From Pegoplata infirma (lineage: Eukaryota; Arthropoda; Insecta; Diptera; Anthomyiidae): DNA of 64,000 bases. This document shows positions 1 to 11,996 of the stretch, in pieces. The stretch spans positions 331,221,038-331,285,037 of the forward strand of contig OY992536.1 in the NCBI GenBank assembly GCA_963921195.1, given 5' to 3'. How positions within the stretch are numbered: the first letter of the stretch is position 1; each line of letters begins with the position of its first letter. The position numbers and the translations under genes are program-made. Under the pieces are notes generated by a model that searched no databases, was not told the origin of the DNA, and was given only the letters and a program-made list of their open reading frames with translations.

Positions 1-184
1 AATTATGAGAGTTTAAAAAAAAAATAAAAAAACTATTAAATTTTTATTAAATTATTTACTTAAATTGTTTTTACAATTTTTGAGTAAATTTTTAATTGCG
101 TCAATTAAAAAATTACTAAATTTTTGTTTTTAAATTTAAACAAGTGATTACTCAAATTTGTTTCCTTCATATTTTTTTCTGTGT
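1..184. mobile_element. Right end of TA-flanked MITE (CACAGAAAAAAAT family), copy 1
   Basis: The sequence matches the right parts of the copies at 44027, 46721 and 61560. It contains the repeated TTGAGTAAATTTTTAATT motif and ends in ATTTTTTTCTGTGTA. The left part lies outside the window. Confidence 0.75.
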
Positions 185-303
185 ACGGAAAATTGTGATA
201 TCAACTAACGTTTGTAAATATTGATTGTTGAAAAAAAATTTAAAAAAAATTGATAAACGAGTTTGTTATAGTTCTCTAAAATTATTATTTGTATTGGCAA
301 ACG

Positions 304-545
304 TACAAAATCTTAATTTTTTTTTTTCAACAAAGAAATTCAACAAACACAAACACAATTTATTGACCTGACAAACGTAACAAATTTTATTTTTGTTTCA
401 ACAAAGAAATTCAAGAAACACAAAAACTATTTGTTGACATGATAAAATAATTTTGAAATAAAATTACATGACTAAGTTTGTTGAAAACAAAATCGAAATT
501 TTGTATTATGGACTGACTGGCGGCCGTTTTTACTAAATGTTTGGT
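304..545. repeat. Short direct repeats and shared repeat segment
   Basis: Two similar units containing CAACAAAGAAATTCAA lie at 304-345 and 385-430. The following segment (about 431-545) recurs diverged at 2592-2697, ending in the shared GTTTTTACTAAATGTTTG. Confidence 0.6.
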
Positions 546-1019
546 TGATATCATGTTTGGTTGATTTACAATGTTTGCTGATTTAAATTTGGCGATTTTA
601 TTTTCTGTGTACCTTTAATATCCAAATCTTATGTTTTTCAACAATTTACCATTATCCTTAGCTATGTACTAGGTGATGATGAGCTAGTGAAGGTTGTAGG
701 TCTCGTCGAAATGATCTCAAAAATTCCCATCAACTTGCCAGACACCCTTAAATTTTAAAGTTATTGCCAAAAAACTTTCTTTGGACTTTTCTCACTAAAT
801 TACGTGTAACTAAGAAAATTTTCAAACATTTTTAAATTTTTTAACTATTTTGGAGAGAATGGGGCTTTTCATGTGTGTGAATTAGTCAATACATGTAAGA
901 AAGATATGTATTGATTTTTTCAATAATATTTAATTTTTTTGTAATTTTTTGAAATTTTTTTGAGTTTATCAATATTTTTCTGCGTTCGTTCAACAACCTT
1001 TATATTTATAACATTTTTG
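546..1019. other. AT-rich intergenic stretch, nothing recognised
   Basis: I see no coding frame, RNA gene or recognised repeat here. Confidence 0.4.
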
Positions 1020-1790
1020 TTAAAGAAAATTTAATTCTGAACACGATGAGCTTTTTCCTGAAAAAATCGGATAACAGTTGAGATAATTTTTCTAAAAGAA
1101 AAAATTTAGATTTTGCTGGAAATTGATGTTCGGATTAAGGTAGAAATAGAACAAGCACGGCACGGGGGACGGTTGCCGTTGCCGGAGAATAAAGGCCCAA
1201 AACAATGACGGGGGACGGCGACGGCAAAAAATGTAATATGTTTGTTCAGTGGTGCTAACTTTTAATAAAATTAGTGTAATTTTACGGAAAAAAATCGCTT
1301 ATCACATAGTCAATGTGATTAAGTTGGCACTACTGTACGTTTGTTACGCCATTGTGAATGAAAAAATAAAAAATTGTTGTGTAAATGCGGCAACCCTGGA
1401 GTGTGAGAGGGAGGGAGATTGAGAGAACCCGGAGATAAAATAAAATAAGTTTTAATTTTTTTCGTGCCGGTCACGGTTTTTAACTGTCAAATCGAATGGA
1501 AAAAGTCGTGCCGGGCTTGTTCTGTTCAGACCTTTACCCGGAAAAAAAAATCATCATAAGCGCGCTGAAACCGAATAAAGTTGCTCTATCTCTATTTGTA
1601 GATATTTAACATATCTTTTTATCTGAAAAACTTAATGCGATAGAGCAATTTAAAGCTCAAATTTGGAAAATTTTATTCTGAATACGATGAGCTTATCCTA
1701 AAAAATTGGATAACAATTGACATTGTTGTGATAATTTTTCTAAAAAAGAAAATTAAGATTTTGCATAAAATCACCGTTCGGATAACCCAG
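1020..1790. mobile_element. TIR element (about 1147-1524) between two diverged direct repeats
   Basis: Segments near 1020-1135 and 1671-1785 are diverged direct copies (GAACACGATGAGC / GAATACGATGAGC, then GGATAAC...ATAATTTTTCTAAAA). Between them, AGAACAAGCACGGCAC and GTGCCGGGCTTGTTCT form terminal inverted repeats. A related right end, with GTCGTGCCGGGCTTATTCTG, sits inside the MITE at 44200-44335. Confidence 0.5.
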
Positions 1791-2034
1791 CCAAACGTAA
1801 TAAAAAAATAAAACGAACATCATGAGAGATCGCGTATCATAATTTTTAAGGTTTTTTGCCAGCTAAATCCGAATTAGAGCTTAAAATTGTATAATACACA
1901 TCAAAAGTATTTTTTCACTGTAGCACAGTGAATACAAAATACATATACTTGCTAAATTTCGAGGGGATACATATTAAAATACGGTTACTAGTATCATTAA
2001 TAGTCATTTTAACCAAGTTAAGAAGGGACGTTTG

Positions 2035-2302
2035 TATGGAGACTAGGTCTAAACCTGGAACAATTTTTACCAATTTCAAAAGCGTTCGTCCTTAAGTCTA
2101 AAGATGATAAAATTTCAAAGCAATTAAAAAATGAGACCTGAATCGTGCGCACAACGCTTACATAGACAGACGGGCATCGCTAAATCGGCTCGATAAGTCG
2201 ATCGGTATACTTGAGGGTGGGTTCAAGACCAATATAGAGGTAGTTACAAACATCAGGAGAAAAATATTATACCCTGTAGCACAGAATGGTGAAGGGTATA
2301 AT
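2035..2302. mobile_element. Diverged DINE-1/mini-me-like repeat
   Basis: It holds ACAGACGGGCATCGC, a TCGATCGGTATAC segment and the closing ACCCTGTAGCACAG...GGGTATAAT hairpin. These are the layout of the DINE-1-type (Helentron-associated) repeats seen better preserved at 7780, 18834 and 39277. Confidence 0.6.
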
Positions 2303-2315
2303 TACATACGACATT

Positions 2316-2543
2316 CCCAGGAAAATTTTTTGGAACAAATTCCTGGTTCAATAGATTCTTGAATATATTCTACGGTAGTCACAACTACATTTTCTATGTA
2401 AAATTATTTTTCAAAAAAAAACTACTTGCTCTAAAAAACGATTGCTTTCGGGACAATTGATTCTGGAATGTTAAGTAGAACCGGTTGCAGGGTAAATTGA
2501 TGCGTGCTGGAACCGATTATATGGAACAGAAAATTTTGCTGGG
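2316..2543. mobile_element. Short TIR element (CCCAGCAAAATTTT family)
   Basis: It begins CCCAGGAAAATTTTTTGGAA and ends AAAATTTTGCTGGG. It is a 228-bp deletion relative of the 1.8-kb element at 37457-39239, sharing TTGCTTTCG and GTTGCAGGGTA internally. Confidence 0.65.
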
Positions 2544-2705
2544 TTCGTATTTACAGGTAGCGGTTTATTAATCTTACAGAAGAATTTTTTTTTGTTGATA
2601 TGATAAAGGATTTTTGCAATAAAATAATTGACTTAATTTGTTGAAAAAATATAGAAGTTTTGTGTTTTAGAACAGACGGACGTTTTTACTAAATGTTTGT
2701 TTGGG

Positions 2706-3120
2706 GGACAGAACATAATTCCGAATGGAGTGGTTATTATGACCGAATACATCACGGTCATAATATCCATATTGGGGATTTTCAAAATGGTCATAATCCC
2801 AATGGGGATTATGTCCGTTCCCCGTTGGGATGACGAACGATACTTTGTCCGTCATAACCTGAATTCTTATTTAAGGACTAAGTCCAAAGAAATGTCGGTC
2901 ATAGTCCCTGTTTCTTGCGGATGTGGCGTTTGTAATCACTAAGCCCGTCCGAATAGCGGACATAAATCTGGGAATTATCCATTTTTTATTGGGATTATGC
3001 CCAAATTATTTTCGGTCATAACCCCTGCTACCATTATGGGAATTATGACCGAAATGAATTTTATCATAATTCCCATAACGGAAATGAGGCTTTTGGCCAT
3101 GGGGATTATGTCATGTCAAC
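2706..3120. repeat. Fold-back repeat built on GGTCATAATCCC motifs
   Basis: Many inverted copies of GGTCATAATCCC / GGGATTATGACC fill the segment, and its two ends are complementary. A related copy is at 9275-9565. The ORFs across it run on both strands and are products of the repeat, not genes. Confidence 0.65.
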
Positions 3121-3330
3121 GTTTTGTTGGTATCCGTTTAAGACATTAATAATTGCTGTTTGTTTACTTAATAATAGTATATTTGCTTACTTAAATTGTA
3201 TGACTTTCTTTTTTTTGTATATTTGAATAAAATATTATTCTAGTTCGAGGCTAAAAAATCTGCTGAAGATCCATTAGTAAGGGTTAAAAAGACTTGTACA
3301 GATGTATTATGAGATGAGTAATATTAGGTT

Positions 3331-3700
3331 AGGTTGTATGTGGAATAGACATAGACTCTGATGTCCGTTGTGATACCACGGGACGGTCATACGTTCCCCT
3401 ACTACTTTCTGCCGTTTAATCATTTTGTGTTCCTTATGAAACTCCTAAGATATTAAATTTCGACATCGACAGATCAGAAAGATCGTGCAGCTCCCTATAT
3501 CCCAGTGAAGAAGTTTCTGACCACCAAACAACTCCGGCAAAAGTCATTTGATGACACATTTAACAGCTCTGCGTACTTTTCTATTAGACAGTGTCCGATA
3601 ATTGAAAGCGATGTCAGCTCACTTGAATCTGTCATGTAGTTTCACACGTCCATACATATGCCCATCGTTGATAAGTCTCCTTCGCAGAACAAATCCATTA
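3331..3700 (-). mobile_element. Decayed 3' end of an RNase H-type LINE (minus strand)
   Basis: Read on the minus strand, 3685-3535 encodes IIGHCLIEKYAELL followed by NDFCRSC, matching the C-terminal Cys/His region of RNase H-bearing non-LTR retrotransposons. In-frame stops and a frameshift follow. The element ends in the CAACCTAACCTAA-type tail common to such fly LINEs. It is non-functional and 5'-truncated. Confidence 0.6.
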
Positions 3701-3759
3701 GTTTAGCTTGCAAGTTTTTAGAGGTATACCAACAGATTTCAAAAAGAACTGAACTTTTA

Positions 3760-4157
3760 AGAGCTTTTTTTTGGTTACCCCGATAATAAAAGGCTTGTTT
3801 TTTGCAGACCGGATTAAAATTAGGATTTACTTTATTTACTTAAAAAATAAGTCAAATGATACATGCCGATGGTGTAGGGAAGCTGTTGAAGACAATTTTC
3901 ACTTTTTATGTGAATGCCCTGCACTGTCTTTTAGAAGATTTAAATTATTTGGCTCTTTTTTCTTTCAGAATTTACATGAAATCCGAGGAATAAATCCATG
4001 GACCTTATTGGCGTTAATCAAAACATCGAAATGGAATGCAAAGATGCAACTATTGATTTTTATCTAAGAAGAAGGGGAAACTGGAATCATAATGGGCCAC
4101 AAGTCGGCCTCTGTGGCCATTGGTTTATGCCAATGCCATCCACCATAACCTAACCTA
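3760..4157 (+). mobile_element. 3'-terminal fragment of an RNase H-type LINE (plus strand)
   Basis: The frame ending at 4067 carries DTCRWCREAVEDNFHFLC followed by ECPALSFRRFKLFG. This is the CxxC...HxxxxC zinc-knuckle-like C terminus of R1/I/Jockey-type LINE polyproteins. The reverse transcriptase and RNase H parts are missing (5' truncation). A short 3' untranslated segment with a GGCC inverted repeat ends in CCATAACCTAACCTAA. It abuts the minus-strand LINE end head to head. Confidence 0.75.
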
Positions 4158-6030
4158 AGTCAAATCAAGTCCAGATTTTTTTTTTTATAATTTTTTTCTG
4201 ACTCTACTTAAAATTAGTAATTAGTAAAAAAAAAAATAATCCCAAATGTAAAGCATGAAAAATAAATTAAGTTAAATCCTAAGATTAATTCAGATTTATT
4301 TATACCATTTTACATTTTGGACAACGCCTAATTTTTTCGTGTTTATATTTACTAATTGCATGTAAATTTAGAAAAAAATACCAAAAAAAATCCTGGACCT
4401 ATTTTTCAACTAAATAGTGTTAATCCTAATCCCGTCTGCAAAAAACAAGCCTAATAATAAAAATAATAATAGAATTATATAAAAAAAAACAAACATAAAA
4501 GTGTTAATGAATGCAACCATAAATGTATGGAACCTCATTAATTAAATTCCAAGAAATTCTATTAATATTTTTTTTTTTTTTAAATATAAACTGATAGTAA
4601 AAATATTTATGTATGTATGTGATATGTACTCACTCATTTAGTACAGCAATTGCAATTTTTTCTACCGATCCCTTTCTTCAGTTTTACTAAGGTGTGTCTG
4701 TCGTAGATCCCCCATATATTTTATGTAAAATTGTTTACGATTTACGTTGTAAATGTTAATTGAAATGACAACAGCTTGTCAAATAAATATCAGAGACAAC
4801 AAACGACAATTCATTATTTTATCAGTGGCATAAACTACTACATACTACGAATTTAATTTGTAATCAGATATAAAAAGACTTTAACTTATCTTGAAAACGA
4901 CAAAAAACAAAAAAAAAAAAAAACACATACTTAAAGTCAACGACAAAATGATGACTAAAGCCCCATACAAAATGATAACGAAAAACGGCAGAGGGTCGTG
5001 TTTACACCAACAAATCAGTCAGTATATGATCATCTAGATGTGGTATGAACAAACGTGTCTTCTTTGTGGTTTTCGAGATAACGACATTTATTATTATTTT
5101 TTTTTTTAAATTATAACAACAACAAAAATAATTTATAACCGTAAAAGCGGTTTGGAAAACATTTGAGGAAGGTTCGGCATTTTTTTTATTTTTTTATTTT
5201 TGGGAAATTTATAATGGTTTTTTCCTGCACTCTATGGTAATGGTGGTGAACGCTAAATTCACAAGTGAATGAATTAGATGCAATTTTTTTTTTGTTTTGT
5301 TTTGAATGGTTATCTTTTGTTTTGTTAAAATATTGATAGATAGTTTTGTTTAAATATTGATTGGTTATCTGTTGTTTTTTTTTTTTTTTTTGTTCACCCA
5401 AGTGGAATAGTACTCACACTGGTTGTAGAGCTGATTTTATTATTTTTAATAATAAACAACAAAAAAATAGTTCATTGCATTCGAATTTTAATGCAGAATT
5501 GATTGTTAAAGGTCAGTAGTAGTAGGTAGATACACTGTTTCCCAATGGTACTTATTGGTATTAATCCTAGTTTGCTACTGCTACGATTAGATACTAAGAA
5601 GGCATTCTCACACTTTATGAATTTAGAATTTTAAAATAATCTCAAGAAATGTGTTCGTATCAGACTATGCGAATTTTCGAAAGCTGAGTGTTTGCGTTAA
5701 ATAAACAGTCCACGATAAACTAATTTTAAAAAAAGAAAATATATTTTTAGCTAAAGACAAAATCAGCTATACGATTTTTTTAAGAAAATCTACAATCTGG
5801 CACAAAAGCGATAAAGATTTTTCAACATATTGTCCCGGTATACACAAAATACTTGCTTCGTCCAGGTGTTACATAAGTTGAGGGTTGTTGAACAAGCCTA
5901 AAAAAAATAGACTTGGCGCTCTCCAGTCGGCAAAATAAAATCACCGCTGACATACTGCTGAATCTCCCTTTATAAAATGTCTGACATTTTCATAACATTT
6001 TTTTAAATGTCTCCAAGGACAAGTCAGCAG
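4158..6030. other. AT-rich stretch with little recognised content
   Basis: It contains A/T runs and simple repeats. A segment near 4395-4465 is an inverted partial copy of 3783-3850 (shared GGCTTGTTTTTTGCAGAC). 4680-5060 is of higher complexity but has no credible frame. I see no gene. Confidence 0.4.
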
Positions 6031-6142
6031 TTCTTACCAGCTTCGGTAGAAAAATTGTATGAAGATGTCAGCAATTAAAAAAAAAAAAACAGAAGTTTTT
6101 GTACCAGTTACCTGTTTAACGTGGAGTAATTTTGAAATCAGT

Positions 6143-6371
6143 ACCCGATTTCTGTAACTATGCGAGAAGTTTCCGCATCGAAAAAAATAAATGAGCATTA
6201 TAGTCATCTTATACTTAACAGAGTGATTTAAAAACATAGCTTTGCATTTTTTTCGTATTCGATGTTTTTTACATTAGCAACATTGTAGTCACCCTGTTAA
6301 AAACTAAATGACTACAATATTGTTTTATTTTTCTCGATGCGAAAAGTTTTCGCATAGTTACAGAAACTGGG
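6143..6371. repeat. Fold-back element with TTTCTGTAACTATGCGA arms
   Basis: The left arm (ATTTCTGTAACTATGCGAGA) and the right arm (CGCATAGTTACAGAAACTGG) are inverted copies of about 70 bp, with an AT-rich centre. Confidence 0.7.
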
Positions 6372-6619
6372 CACAGGTTACAAATTCTTTGACGATCAAA
6401 TAATGGGATGATTTAGGTACAATCAGTACAAGTAATTTATTTATTGAAGTCATAATTGAAATATGTTTTTACACATAGGGAAATAATATTTGGAACTCAG
6501 TCAATACTACTCAAATTGTGCTTTAGAAAATTAGTTTATGTTACAACACAGAAAATCAATAAAAACAATTTTTTTGTGTAATAATTTTTTTATAAGTATT
6601 AGTATTTATTTTGTCATAT

Positions 6620-7074
6620 ACACTCAAAAAACACTTGTAAAATTACAAGAAAAACTTGTAACTTTCTTTTGTTTGCTACCTCCTATTTGACAAAAATTCC
6701 TAGTAATTTTACAAGCTTTTAACCAATAATTTTGTAATTTTACAAGGTTTTTACCAATAAAATTGTAAATTTACATATTTTTTGACACTATAAAATTTAC
6801 AAGGAGGTTTCGTAATTTTACTATATTTTTGCTACCTCCTGTTTTACGAGAATTCCTAGTAATTTTACAAGCTTTTTACCAATAGTTTTGTAATTTTACA
6901 AACTTTTTACCAATAAAATTGTAAATCTACAGTTTTTTGACGCAATTCAAATTACAAGGAATTCTCGTGAATTTACTAGTTTTTTTTTTTTTTGTAAAAT
7001 TACAAAAAAATTGTAATATTACAAAAAAAATTTAAATTTCGATTTGTTAAAAAAACAAGGAAAACTGTGTGTAG
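6620..7074. mobile_element. TA-flanked MITE (CACTCAAAAAA family, TTGTAAAATTACAAG type)
   Basis: It starts TA-CACTCAAAAAACACTTG and is filled with TTGTAATTTTACAAG inverted motifs and GCTACCTCCTATTT. Relatives are at 11469, 44943, 51959 and 53869. The right end is shortened. The TIR plus TA pattern suggests a Tc1/mariner-type mover; that assignment is inference. Confidence 0.7.
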
Positions 7075-7104
7075 ATATGTTTTTTTTTTCAATAAAATAT
7101 AAGT

Positions 7105-7165
7105 CTCGTTGGCTCAGTGTTAGATACTTTGCCTGGCTGTAAAAAGACATTATGTTTAAATCCAT
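7105..7165 (+). other. Degraded tRNA-like segment
   Basis: GTTGGCTCAGTGTTAG matches a Pol III A box. GTTTAAATCC, about 50 bp on, is a weak B box. No folded tRNA is preserved, so this is a remnant, not a gene. Confidence 0.4.
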
Positions 7166-7465
7166 TTTTTTTCACAATTTTTGTTTTCTTTAATTTAAAA
7201 ATAATCAATTAAAAATCAATTGCAGCAATTCTATGCTACAATTTCCGTACACTTATTTTATTAATTTCCTTGTAATTGATAGGCAATTTTCCACCGTGAA
7301 AAAAATTAATGGCCTAATTTTGTAAAACGCAACGCGCCGCGTTGTCAAAATTTCAATATAATTTGTTTTGTGTTTTACAAAATTAGAGGGTAACACTTTT
7401 GATTATAAATATTTTATTTTAAATAAAAAACTTTTTTTAGCCATTTTAGAAAAAAAAAAATACTG

Positions 7466-8780
7466 CTCTCAAAAAATTATATCATCTGTTTGTAGTTGTA
7501 CGTTTTGTCGTTTTTAAAAGAAAAAACATTTGTTTAATGTTCAGTTTTTCAAATAAATATTTCTGTTCTTTGTTTCAAAAATAACAACATAAAAAATAAA
7601 GACTTTCATTAGCATTAAATTTTTAAAATCATTTATTTTTGTTCTGTAAGTAAAAATAAGTGAGTCTTCTTTAATTTTTAATGATTTGTGTACGTTATTT
7701 TTTTAAAGAAAAATAGTTTTTACCTACTTGTGTTATTTTTTTGTAGAAAAAAAATTCAAAAAAATATTTATTGAAGTACAACAAGTAAAAAAGTTAAATT
7801 CGGCCTTGCCGAATGTAGTGATACCCTCCACAATTTCAAAAAGATTATTGCAAAAACTTTATTTAAAAGGAAATTACTTTTGAAAAAAAAAAAAAAATAT
7901 CCGCGAAAAAAAATTTGGTAAAAAAAAAAAAAATTCGCGATTTTTTTCTTTTTTTTCAAAAAATATGTTCGTACTTGTTTAAATACCATTTCGTTTTCAA
8001 TTATGTTCACATATGTCAACCAGAAGCCGAATTAGAGCATTTTGTATTTTTAGGTTATGTTGAATGTACTGGAATTATTGAGGTGTGCTTACATTTTCGT
8101 TCATAACTTTTGAACCGCTGAACCGATATCGCTCAAATGCAATACCAAACTTCTCGGGAGAACTTTTAATATATATGTTAAGTTTCAGTCATCTCTGTGC
8201 AATATTTTGTCCGCGAGAGCATTTTCCACAGACAGACAGACGGACAGACGGACAGACGGACATCGCTAGAATGTCTTAAAATCGATCGGGCATCATGAAT
8301 ATATATACTTTATGGGGTCCCAGACCGATATTTCGATGAGTTACAAACGGAATGACAAACTTATATATACCCTCTATCACTAGAGTGGAGGGTATAAAAA
8401 CATGTTTGTATGAAGTGACTTTAGCACTATGGATAGAGTGTCTGGCCAGAATTTAGTAGATTGCGGGATTGATTCCCCAAAATTTTATTAAACATTTTTT
8501 TAAATATAATTTTATAGAAAAATTGTAAAAATAACCTACGAAATCATTAATTTTTAATGTTTTCGTAGGTAATTTTTTTTTTTTTGAATTTGTTGGTAAA
8601 AATAACACAACATTTATTAATTTTTAATGTTTTCGTAGGTTATTTTTTTCAAATTTGTTGGTAAAACAAAAGAAAGTGAAGTTATTTTTTAATGTTCAAT
8701 GTTATTTATTTTAGAAAATTTTATTAATAGTAAAAAATAAAAGTTGATATTTGTTTTTGCCTACAAAATATTTTGAGTGT
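7466..8780. mobile_element. TIR element with internal tRNA-like module, copy 1, carrying a DINE-1-like insert
   Basis: It matches the uninterrupted 809-bp copy at 15194-16002 on both sides of a DINE-1-like insert (7780-8400). It ends TATTTTGAGTG-TA. Inside at 8427-8482 is ATGGATAGAGTGTCTGGCC...GCGGGATTGATTCCCC, which resembles tRNA A and B boxes. The repeated TTTTTAATGTTTTCGTAGGTTA lies to its right. Confidence 0.75.
7780..8400 (+). mobile_element. DINE-1/mini-me-like repeat, copy A
   Basis: It starts ACAAGTAAAAAAGTTAAATT and has the GCCGAATGTAGTGATACCC segment, a central GACA/GACG microsatellite, TATATACTTTATGGGGTCCC and a closing GAGTGGAGGGTATAAAAA. This is the layout of Helentron-related non-autonomous repeats of flies. 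It carries no coding capacity and lies within another element. Confidence 0.8.
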
Positions 8781-9010
8781 AGAGTGAAGGGTATAAAAAA
8801 TCAACTGAAAACCCTTTGTAACACGATTTTTGAGTCTGGTTTTTTCTCCAGGACCGATTTTGCTTGTTTACAAATTAAACCAGCGCTGGACTCTAGCACA
8901 CATTCCTAACACGGGTCAACCCCCTATCTCTTTTTGTTTAGACTCTATCTTGTTTTCAACAGACAGATGGATAGACAGACATAACATAGTTTTAGCCGTA
9001 AAAACAAAGT
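8781..9010 (+). mobile_element. Diverged DINE-1-like fragment
   Basis: It has GAGTGAAGGGTATAAAAA, a CTCCAGGACCGATTTTGCT segment and ACAGACAGATGGATAGACAG, resembling the 21717 copy. Confidence 0.45.
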
Positions 9011-9274
9011 CCGAGGTGCGTGACTGCATTTTTATTAATTTTTTTGTAAGATATTTAACAAAAACAAATAGTGGCGACCCTGACTCGAAACTTTTTTTAA
9101 AATTTGTTACATAGTGAAATAAGTGGACATATTCAGAAAAACGAAAACTCGTATAAACCTCCTATACTGGGTAAACTAACAGAGCTAATTTTTATAAATG
9201 GAGTTTGGCATAATTTGTATAAACTACGTATAAGGGATTGATAAAAATAGATGCCAAAACGGCGTAGTTAAAAT

Positions 9275-9565
9275 GGTGACAGGACATAATCCACACGGAC
9301 ATCACCCCCATAACGGAAATGTGAATTATGACTGAACTCATCACGGTCATAATCCCCATAATAGTTTTGGGAACTATGACCGTTTCCAAAACGGTAACAA
9401 TCTCAATGGGTATTATGTCTGTTCCCTGTTGGATTAACGACCGAACTTTTTCGGTCATAACACATTATGGGGAGTAAGTCCAAAGCAATTTTGGTCATAA
9501 TCCCCGTTTTCTGCAGAGAGGGTGGGTTTAGCGAAGCCGCTACCATTATAATGCATTATGGGGTA
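9275..9565. repeat. Second copy of the GGTCATAATCCC fold-back repeat
   Basis: It shares GGTCATAATCCCCATAA, the ATAACGGAAATG segment and GTCCAAAGCAATTTTGGTC with 2706-3120. Confidence 0.6.
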
Positions 9566-9680
9566 ATCTTGTTCGAATAAGATTTTAACTCAGGTGTGAA
9601 TAGGCCCCAACACAATTTTCCACTAAGGAAAATCAAGACATTTTTTTATCCTAAAATCATTTTTAATGAATTTGCTTCCT

Positions 9681-9926
9681 CAAAAGCCCAAAAAAAACTA
9701 TTGTATCTTCGGGACTTACAAGGGAAGTATCTCAACCCTTAGGAACCGAAAACTTGAAATATATATAAAAGTGACAATTGTAAGGTTGGGGTTTCTCGGC
9801 TTATCGGCCATATCGGGGATTCAAACGATGGGGCAAAAAATGCCGAAAAAATCGTTTTTGGAATTTTCAACCATTTGGGATTTTTAATCTAAAGCCCAAA
9901 AAAAATTATTGTGTCTTCGGGACTTA
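9681..9926. mobile_element. Truncated ACAAGGGAAGT element between 38-bp direct repeats
   Basis: ACAAGGGAAGTATCTCAACC starts at 9718, followed by TCGGCTTATCGGCCATATCG. The right end is missing. It is flanked by near-identical segments (9681-9718 and 9888-9925) containing TCTTCGGGACTTA. Confidence 0.6.
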
Positions 9927-9929
9927 GAC

Positions 9930-11465
9930 CATTTTTTGTTCTGAAAGTGCTTTGGTAGTACTATATTTTTTTTGTTTAAAAGCGTTCTAAACTAGCAACG
10001 GCATACCGTTTACCGTGGTTATTATTTTGGACGCTGCACTATGGTTCCGATTCCAAAACTAGGTGGACAAAAGTATTTAGCCATTATATTTTATGTTTTT
10101 GGAGTCGCTGATTTCAAAAAAAAAATATTTAAAAAATGGTAGCTCTAGTATTGTTGAAAATACAGTGGGTTTCACTATAATAACTACAACTAAAGTGGAA
10201 TTTTCGCTACAACTAAAAAAGTTAAATACATTATGCTGCTTTAGGTATCTAAATTTAATGGAATTATTAAAAAACAGATATAAAAAGCCATTCTGAGCTT
10301 TACAGTAAAGTCCAGCTATGTCGAATTACTTTTAATATGTACTTTTTTTTCTAGAATAGTCGAATTTAATAATTTTTTTGCTTTTGGAGTTGCGGGAAAA
10401 GAAAAATGTGTGCTGTAGCTATTGTAGAAAATACTGTTAAGTTATTTGTTACAGAAATATGTGCAGAAGATCTTGAATATTAGTCCCATTTTTTGGTGAG
10501 TTCTAAAAATTGCATAAAAAATCGCTTGTTTAAAAGCGATATAAAAAAATGCAGCTGGACGCCGCTGGATGAGATGAGTGATAAAACATACTCTCTGATA
10601 GTTACTTTAAGAGATGTATATAGTGGCTTGCCCGCAACTTGGAGCGGTTTTTTTTGGCAAGCTTTGAAAGATTGATAATCTATTTTTTTTTTACTTATGA
10701 TCCTAACTTTAAAAACCAATATCAAGATAACACGAAAGAATTACGAACCAATGAAAATTTTTTAAATAAGTATGTACCCATGGCTATATTAAATATAATC
10801 CACGGCAATCTCCTGGAAATATTTCACTTGTTATAAGCTACTTAATTTTGTATTGATTTCCTTAATTTTCAAATACAAAAATTTGGGTGAACAAACATTG
10901 ATGTTCTAGTGCTGCTGAGACAAAGTTAAAGACCTTATATAATGAAATTGTTTTGCGTTTAGTCTAGGCACGTTGTTAGCTATTTAAAACACCTACCTTT
11001 TTTTAATTTAAAGTTTCAAACTTTTTAGATTTGGATTGGATTTGGAACCACAGTGCGCTGGGAGAATACTTAATTGTGATACTTTCCCAGCACATTAGCG
11101 ACCATATAAAGTACTTTGCCCGCCCTCTACTGTCCGTTTTTTTCTGCCTGGGTAACTAAAAATTTTTAATAAAATTTTTTAGGACGCATTTGAAATTTTC
11201 TAAAATTAATAAACACTTTAGCTAATTCTTCATAGAACATCGAACAATTTTATTTTTAAGTTCTGAATTTTTTTTTAATTTTCTAAGTTCTTCAAAATTA
11301 GTTTGGTAAGATTTTAATCTTGGAATAAAAAGGCCTAAAGTCCCTGATATTTTATTGAGAAATATTACTCCAGCTTGAGGTCACGTTACTTTAGTAATTA
11401 TTACAATGATATTGTCAAAGTAATAATTTTCAAGAACCTATTTATAAAGTTTGTTTTAAATTAAT
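9930..11465. other. AT-rich spacer
   Basis: Two diverged segments near 10105-10165 and 10380-10445 share GTAGCT(C/A)TTGTAGAAAATAC-like text. The short ORFs at 10480-10836 overlap on both strands and show no family resemblance. Confidence 0.4.
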
Positions 11466-11468
11466 TCC

Positions 11469-11996
11469 ACACAAAAAAAAAAAAAAAAAAAAAACTTTGT
11501 CAAATCCCATTTTACCAATATTTGACAGTTTTCCTCGATTTTTAACAAAAAAATTTCGATCGAAATTAACATTTATTTTTATAACTTTAAAATTTTTTTT
11601 TGTAATTTTACAAATTTCCAACTTTTTTTTACAAAAACAAACCTAGTAAATTCACGAGAATTCCTTGTAAGTTTTATTGTGCCAAAAAAGTTGTAAATTT
11701 ACAATTTCGTTAGTAAAAAGCTTGTAAAATTACAAAAAAGCTCGGAATTTTTACTAATAATTCTCGTAAAATAGGAGGTAGCAAAAAATCTAGTAAAGTT
11801 ACGAGACCTAATTGTAAGTTTTATCGCGTCAAAAAAATACAAATTTACAAATTTATTGGTAAAAAGCTTGTAAAATTACAAAAAATATTTGTAAAAGGCT
11901 TGTAAAATTACAAGAAATTCTTGTCAAATTGGAGGTAGCAAAAAATAAAAGTTACACAAGATTTTCTTGTAATTTTACAATGTTTTTTTTGAGTGT
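11469..11996. mobile_element. TA-type MITE (TTGTAAAATTACAAG type), second copy
   Basis: It ends TTTTTTTTGAGTG-TG and carries GACAGTTTTCCTCGATTTTT, TAAAATAGGAGGTAGCAAAA and repeated AAGCTTGTAAAATTACAA. It is inverted relative to the 6620 copy. Confidence 0.7.

Noticed and set aside
10480..10836. Three overlapping short frames
   Set aside because: Overlap on both strands with no domain; chance ORFs.
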